From NCBI RefSeq assembly GCF_016806065.1, contig NZ_CP032406.1, positions 1-64,000 of the forward strand: a stretch of DNA of 64,000 nucleotides, in the 5' to 3' direction. Within the stretch, counting starts at the first letter, position 1, and each line of letters begins with the position of its first letter. The DNA comes from Rhizobium rosettiformans. Lineage in GTDB: Bacteria > Pseudomonadota > Alphaproteobacteria > Rhizobiales > Rhizobiaceae. This document shows, one piece after another, positions 61,042 through 64,000 of the stretch. The notes below the pieces were generated by a model. That model saw only the letters and a program-made list of their open reading frames with translations, had not been told where the DNA came from and ran no database searches. Both the position numbers and the translations under genes were made by a program.

Positions 61042-61965
61042 ATGGTAGCGATCATCTGCATGAAATGGGGAAAGGCGTTCACCGCCCACCACGTCAACAC
61101 GCTGTTTGCCAGCGTTCTAAGGAATATGGAGGAGCCCTTCACGTTTGTCTGCCTGACAGATGATGACCGCGACCTCGCGAAAGGCATCCTGGCATTGGCC
61201 ATCCCGGATCTCGGGCTGCCAGAACAAGCATGGAAACGGGGATGCTGGCCCAAGCTCGCGGCGTTTGCGCCGCATCTTTTCCCGCATGAGGATGTCGTCT
61301 TATTTCTCGATCTCGACATCATGGTTCTGCGCCCCCTTGCGCCATTCATTGCCGTGGTACGTGCGCGTCAGCACCTTGTCTTGCAAAGAGAATGGAACCC
61401 CGCCCTCTGGAGCCTTCTCCCGCAATGGCTCCGACCCGATCGCGGTGGTCAATCTTCCGTCTTCGGCTTTTGCCCATACAATGTTGCCCGGATCTATGAG
61501 CAGGTTGTGGCGAATGCCGGGACCATGTCGAGCAACTTCAAGAATGACCAGACCTACTTGTCTGAAACCGTGGCCGATCAAAGCTACTGGCCGAGTGGTT
61601 TCTGTGTCAGTTTCAAGCGAAGCTGTGTCAGGCTTTTCCCATTCAATCTCCTGTTCACGAAAGTTCGACTTCCCGGCCAGGCCAAGATTGTTGTCTTTCA
61701 CGGAACGCCTCGCCCTTGGGAGACGCTTGTCGAACCTGCTAAGCGCTGGGGAACAAAATGGCGCTTCGGGAGAGGTCCAGTTGCTTGGATCGTCAGCTAT
61801 TTCGCCCAGGCAGACGTCATGTTGAAAGCTCTCGAAACCAGTGGCTCGCAGGTCGTGACTAGGCGTCGATGGAGCGCGGGCAGTCGCGCATCCAGCAGAA
61901 GCAATGCGATCATCTATTTGCCGGGACCAGAGGCGAACCCGTCTCCGTGTGACCCAGCTGCATAA
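61042..61965 (+). CDS. Glycosyltransferase-like protein with DxD motif
   Basis: 307 aa. Begins MVAIICMKWGKAFTAHHVNTLFASV, FVCLTDD (GT-A sugar-nucleotide fold), then VVLFLDLDIMVLRPL with the metal-binding DxD (about residues 91-93), as in GT8-type and related enzymes. FKNDQTYLSETV and VFHGTPRPW (about 166 and 225) resemble the acceptor-side blocks of such transferases. GGAGCC precedes the ATG. Stands alone, no polysaccharide cluster nearby. Confidence 0.75.
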   Translation: MVAIICMKWGKAFTAHHVNTLFASVLRNMEEPFTFVCLTDDDRDLAKGILALAIPDLGLPEQAWKRGCWPKLAAFAPHLFPHEDVVLFLDLDIMVLRPLAPFIAVVRARQHLVLQREWNPALWSLLPQWLRPDRGGQSSVFGFCPYNVARIYEQVVANAGTMSSNFKNDQTYLSETVADQSYWPSGFCVSFKRSCVRLFPFNLLFTKVRLPGQAKIVVFHGTPRPWETLVEPAKRWGTKWRFGRGPVAWIVSYFAQADVMLKALETSGSQVVTRRRWSAGSRASSRSNAIIYLPGPEANPSPCDPAA

Positions 61966-62117
61966 GCACTCCTATGTCATAGGGCGCTTAAGCCCGATGG
62001 CAAATACCCATCTGCGACCGTGCAGCCCGATAGCTCAAGCAGGTATTGGGCGGCATATTCGCTCGCCCACCGCAGCTGTGGACGACAATCCCGTTGATTC
62101 GAGCAATGGAGCTTTCC

Positions 62118-63080
62118 ATGCAGTATGATGCAATCATTGTCGGCGGCAGCTTCGCCGGGCTGACAGCGGCCAAATATCTGGCCCGTGCGCGCAGACACGT
62201 CTGCGTCCTGGATCTCGGCGATCCCCGCCATCGCTTTTCAGCACAGCCGACAGGTTCGTCGAGGCGGTACGATGACGATCCACACAGTGTCCTGCAATCC
62301 ATGTGGGACGAAGTCGCGACCTATCCTACTGTCACGCTGCTTGCTGAAGCGGCCGTCAGCGTCCAGGCCCAACTGGGGGATTTTGTTGTCACGAACTGGT
62401 CTGGCGAGCACATTGCCGGAAGACGGTTGCTCCTTGCATTTGGCGTCTCCGACATCTTGCCAGACATACCGGGTCTCTCAGAACGTTGGGGTGTATCGGT
62501 TCTTCCATGCCCACACTTTCATGGTTTCGAATACGGTCGGAAACCAGTCGGCGTCTTGAACGCCTCTCCACAGTCTCCTCAACAAGCGATGCTCTTGTCG
62601 GAATGGTGCCCGACAACCTTCTACCTCGATGGCGGCGAATGCGACGTGTCGATGAGAGAGACCCTTGAAAGCCTCAAGGTGCGTATTGAAGCGGCGCCGG
62701 TAAAACGCTTGGCTGGAGTTGGATGCAACCTTGCGCGCATCTACCTTGCGGACAACCAGATTCAGCCCCTCGACACCCTGTTTCTCACTCCGTGCCACCA
62801 ACTCAACAGCCCGATTGCCGAAGAACTGGGATGCGCGATCGACACCGGCCCACTCGGTCAGACCATCGCAGTCAACGCCCAGCAGATGACCAGCATTCGC
62901 CATGTCTATGCTGCGGGCGATATCTGCAGACAAACCGCAAACATCACCCTTGCCTGCGCAGACGGTATGAAAGCCGCGATGGCGATCCACCACTCGCTAG
63001 CATTCGATAGGGATAATATAGAGCAACGTGACCGATCGAACGGCGGGTTCCACGCGGGATACGTTAACCTCCTCCGATAG
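62118..63080 (+). CDS. Thioredoxin-reductase-like FAD/NAD(P)H oxidoreductase lacking the CxxC
   Basis: 320 aa. FAD-binding GGSFAGL (residues 9-15) and the second FAD motif YAAGDICRQ (about 273-281). The NADP-domain motif Gly-rich loop is not evident. The redox pair CxxC of thioredoxin reductase is replaced by CPHF in VLPCPHFHGFE (about residue 140), so it cannot reduce thioredoxin in the usual way. The ATG at 62118 has GGAG spaced six bases upstream. Related to AlkP-like/ferredoxin-reductase-like flavoproteins of unknown partner. Confidence 0.78.
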   Translation: MQYDAIIVGGSFAGLTAAKYLARARRHVCVLDLGDPRHRFSAQPTGSSRRYDDDPHSVLQSMWDEVATYPTVTLLAEAAVSVQAQLGDFVVTNWSGEHIAGRRLLLAFGVSDILPDIPGLSERWGVSVLPCPHFHGFEYGRKPVGVLNASPQSPQQAMLLSEWCPTTFYLDGGECDVSMRETLESLKVRIEAAPVKRLAGVGCNLARIYLADNQIQPLDTLFLTPCHQLNSPIAEELGCAIDTGPLGQTIAVNAQQMTSIRHVYAAGDICRQTANITLACADGMKAAMAIHHSLAFDRDNIEQRDRSNGGFHAGYVNLLR

Positions 63081-63084
63081 GAGG
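63068..63084 (+). terminator. Hairpin overlapping the oxidoreductase stop
   Basis: CCTCCT (63068-63073), loop CCGAT, AGGAGG (63079-63084). The stop codon lies partly in the stem. Between convergent genes, so it may end both transcripts. Confidence 0.4.
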
Positions 63085-63165
63085 CCCCGTCTTTCCTGTG
63101 ACGATGCACTGTCTGCCTTAAAATTCGGCTCCGGCGAAGGTACTATAACCACCGCCGGTCACGTC

Positions 63166-64000
63166 TCATTTAAAGGGCAGTTCCAGACGAACACGCAGGC
63201 CCTGGGGCAGGCAATCAAGTAGATCAAGACGACCACCATAGGCCTGAACGATCTCTGCCACGATCGACAAACCAAGCCCGAAACCGTTATTGGGTCCAGT
63301 TCGAGCCGCATCGGCCTTGAAGAAGGGCTCCAGTATCCTTTGCTTGTCTGTCGCCGAAACGCCCGGACCGTCGTCAGATATGTCGATAGTCACGCCATTG
63401 CTACTCTGGCGCAGCTCGACCAGAACCGACTGGCCAAATTTGGTGGCGTTGTCACAGAGGTTTGTGATTGCTCTTGCCATAGCAAGGGGCGGGCAATGGA
63501 CAATGAGCCGGTTCGGCCCTCGATATTCGACATTGGAGCCGATATCGGCGAATTCGGTGCACACGGTTTTCACGAGGCTGGCCAGATCCGTGCGCTCGGT
63601 CGCCTCCCTGCGATGGTTATCACGCAGGTAGTCGAGACTTTCCGTCAATAGCCTATTGAGACGGTCTATATCAGAAAGCATCGCATCGCGGGAACTCCCA
63701 TCGCTAAGCCTTTCAGCCCGCATCCGCAGCCGTGTGAGGGGAGTTCGCAGGTCATGGCTGATCCCTCTCAACATCCTGGTACGCGATTCAATCATCACGG
63801 ATATCCGGTTGCGCATGCTATTCAGAGCTCTCGCCACAACGATGATCTCGCGGCTCCCCCGCTCCTCGAAAATCGGGGCCTCGTTGTTGAGGTCGGCGTT
63901 TATTGCCGCATGAGAGATACGCCGAAGCGGTAGCATGATGGACCAGATGGCGAACGAGCAGAAGAGGAAGACCAGCGTCAGAATTGCCACGACATAGTAA
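63166..64000 (-). CDS. Sensor histidine kinase (C-terminal part)
   Basis: At least 278 aa; the N-terminal sensor part lies beyond the window end. A membrane helix (about the first 20 residues shown) leads to a HAMP domain (PLRRISHAAINADLNNEAPI), HisKA with the phospho-acceptor His in LRGISHDLRTPLTRLRMR, and an HATPase domain: N box ITNLCDNATKFG, G1 DISDDGPGV, G2 GFGLGLSIVAEI. EnvZ-like order. A response regulator would be expected further along the minus strand upstream of the gene. Confidence 0.93.
   Translation of the reverse strand, partial: YYVVAILTLVFLFCSFAIWSIMLPLRRISHAAINADLNNEAPIFEERGSREIIVVARALNSMRNRISVMIESRTRMLRGISHDLRTPLTRLRMRAERLSDGSSRDAMLSDIDRLNRLLTESLDYLRDNHRREATERTDLASLVKTVCTEFADIGSNVEYRGPNRLIVHCPPLAMARAITNLCDNATKFGQSVLVELRQSSNGVTIDISDDGPGVSATDKQRILEPFFKADAARTGPNNGFGLGLSIVAEIVQAYGGRLDLLDCLPQGLRVRLELPFK

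Overview
The window is from an alphaproteobacterium, most likely a Rhizobiales/Rhizobiaceae member. It has high G+C, many oligopeptide ABC, TRAP and TTT uptake systems each beside its own regulator, and Rhizobium-type toxin-antitoxin and IS5 material. No ribosomal, tRNA or core biosynthetic gene was seen. The content (solute uptake plus catabolism, SDR enzymes, regulators, gene fragments) resembles an accessory part of the genome such as a chromid or megaplasmid; that placement is inference.

Layout. 1-2034: C-terminal two thirds of an RND efflux pump, closed by a strong terminator. 2.1-5.2 kb: an accessory patch with vapBC, an ABC-ATPase tail fragment and an IS5-type element whose transposase carries one in-frame stop and whose second, translationally coupled gene is decayed. 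5.3-13.4 kb (minus): an amide uptake/hydrolysis operon, amiC-amiR-permease-permease-binding protein-formamidase-double ATPase, with an intrinsic terminator in the leader where an ANTAR antiterminator should act. 13.6-15.6 kb: a degraded MazF-like module and an intact hipBA pair.

16.0-20.8 kb: an RpiR regulator, a TRAP transporter (dctPQM) and an Asp/hydantoin-racemase-like protein; two sites of the form TGAAA-N6-TTTCA flank the regulator. 21.2-29.3 kb: a FAD-linked hydroxyacid dehydrogenase, tctCBA, a GntR/FCD regulator, an isocitrate-lyase-superfamily enzyme and a quiC-type 3-dehydroshikimate dehydratase, with a perfect palindrome over the promoter. 29.6-38.1 kb (minus): LysR, then a complete oligopeptide ABC operon that also encodes a class-A-beta-lactamase-like serine hydrolase with no signal peptide and an M20 amidohydrolase.

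38.6-42.1 kb is a cluster of toxin-antitoxin and Fic remnants: a frameshifted Fic gene, an intact fitAB pair with a 13-bp perfect operator, a VapC fragment, an intact mobile mystery protein A with a broken protein B (also Fic), and a glutathione S-transferase fragment. 42.1-54.3 kb holds a methyltransferase/Rrf2 pair, four SDR oxidoreductases, a flavoredoxin-like protein, an alpha/beta hydrolase, two AraC, one TetR and one LysR regulator and a Tat-exported metallo-beta-lactamase-fold hydrolase. 54.6-64.0 kb holds a PAP2 phosphatase with an autotransporter-type strand repeat, a MipA/OmpV protein, a LysR/EamA divergent pair, an isoprenylcysteine-methyltransferase-like membrane protein, a glycosyltransferase, a thioredoxin-reductase-like flavoprotein lacking its redox cysteines and a sensor kinase cut by the window end.

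All family calls were made by reading the sequence; no database search was possible.
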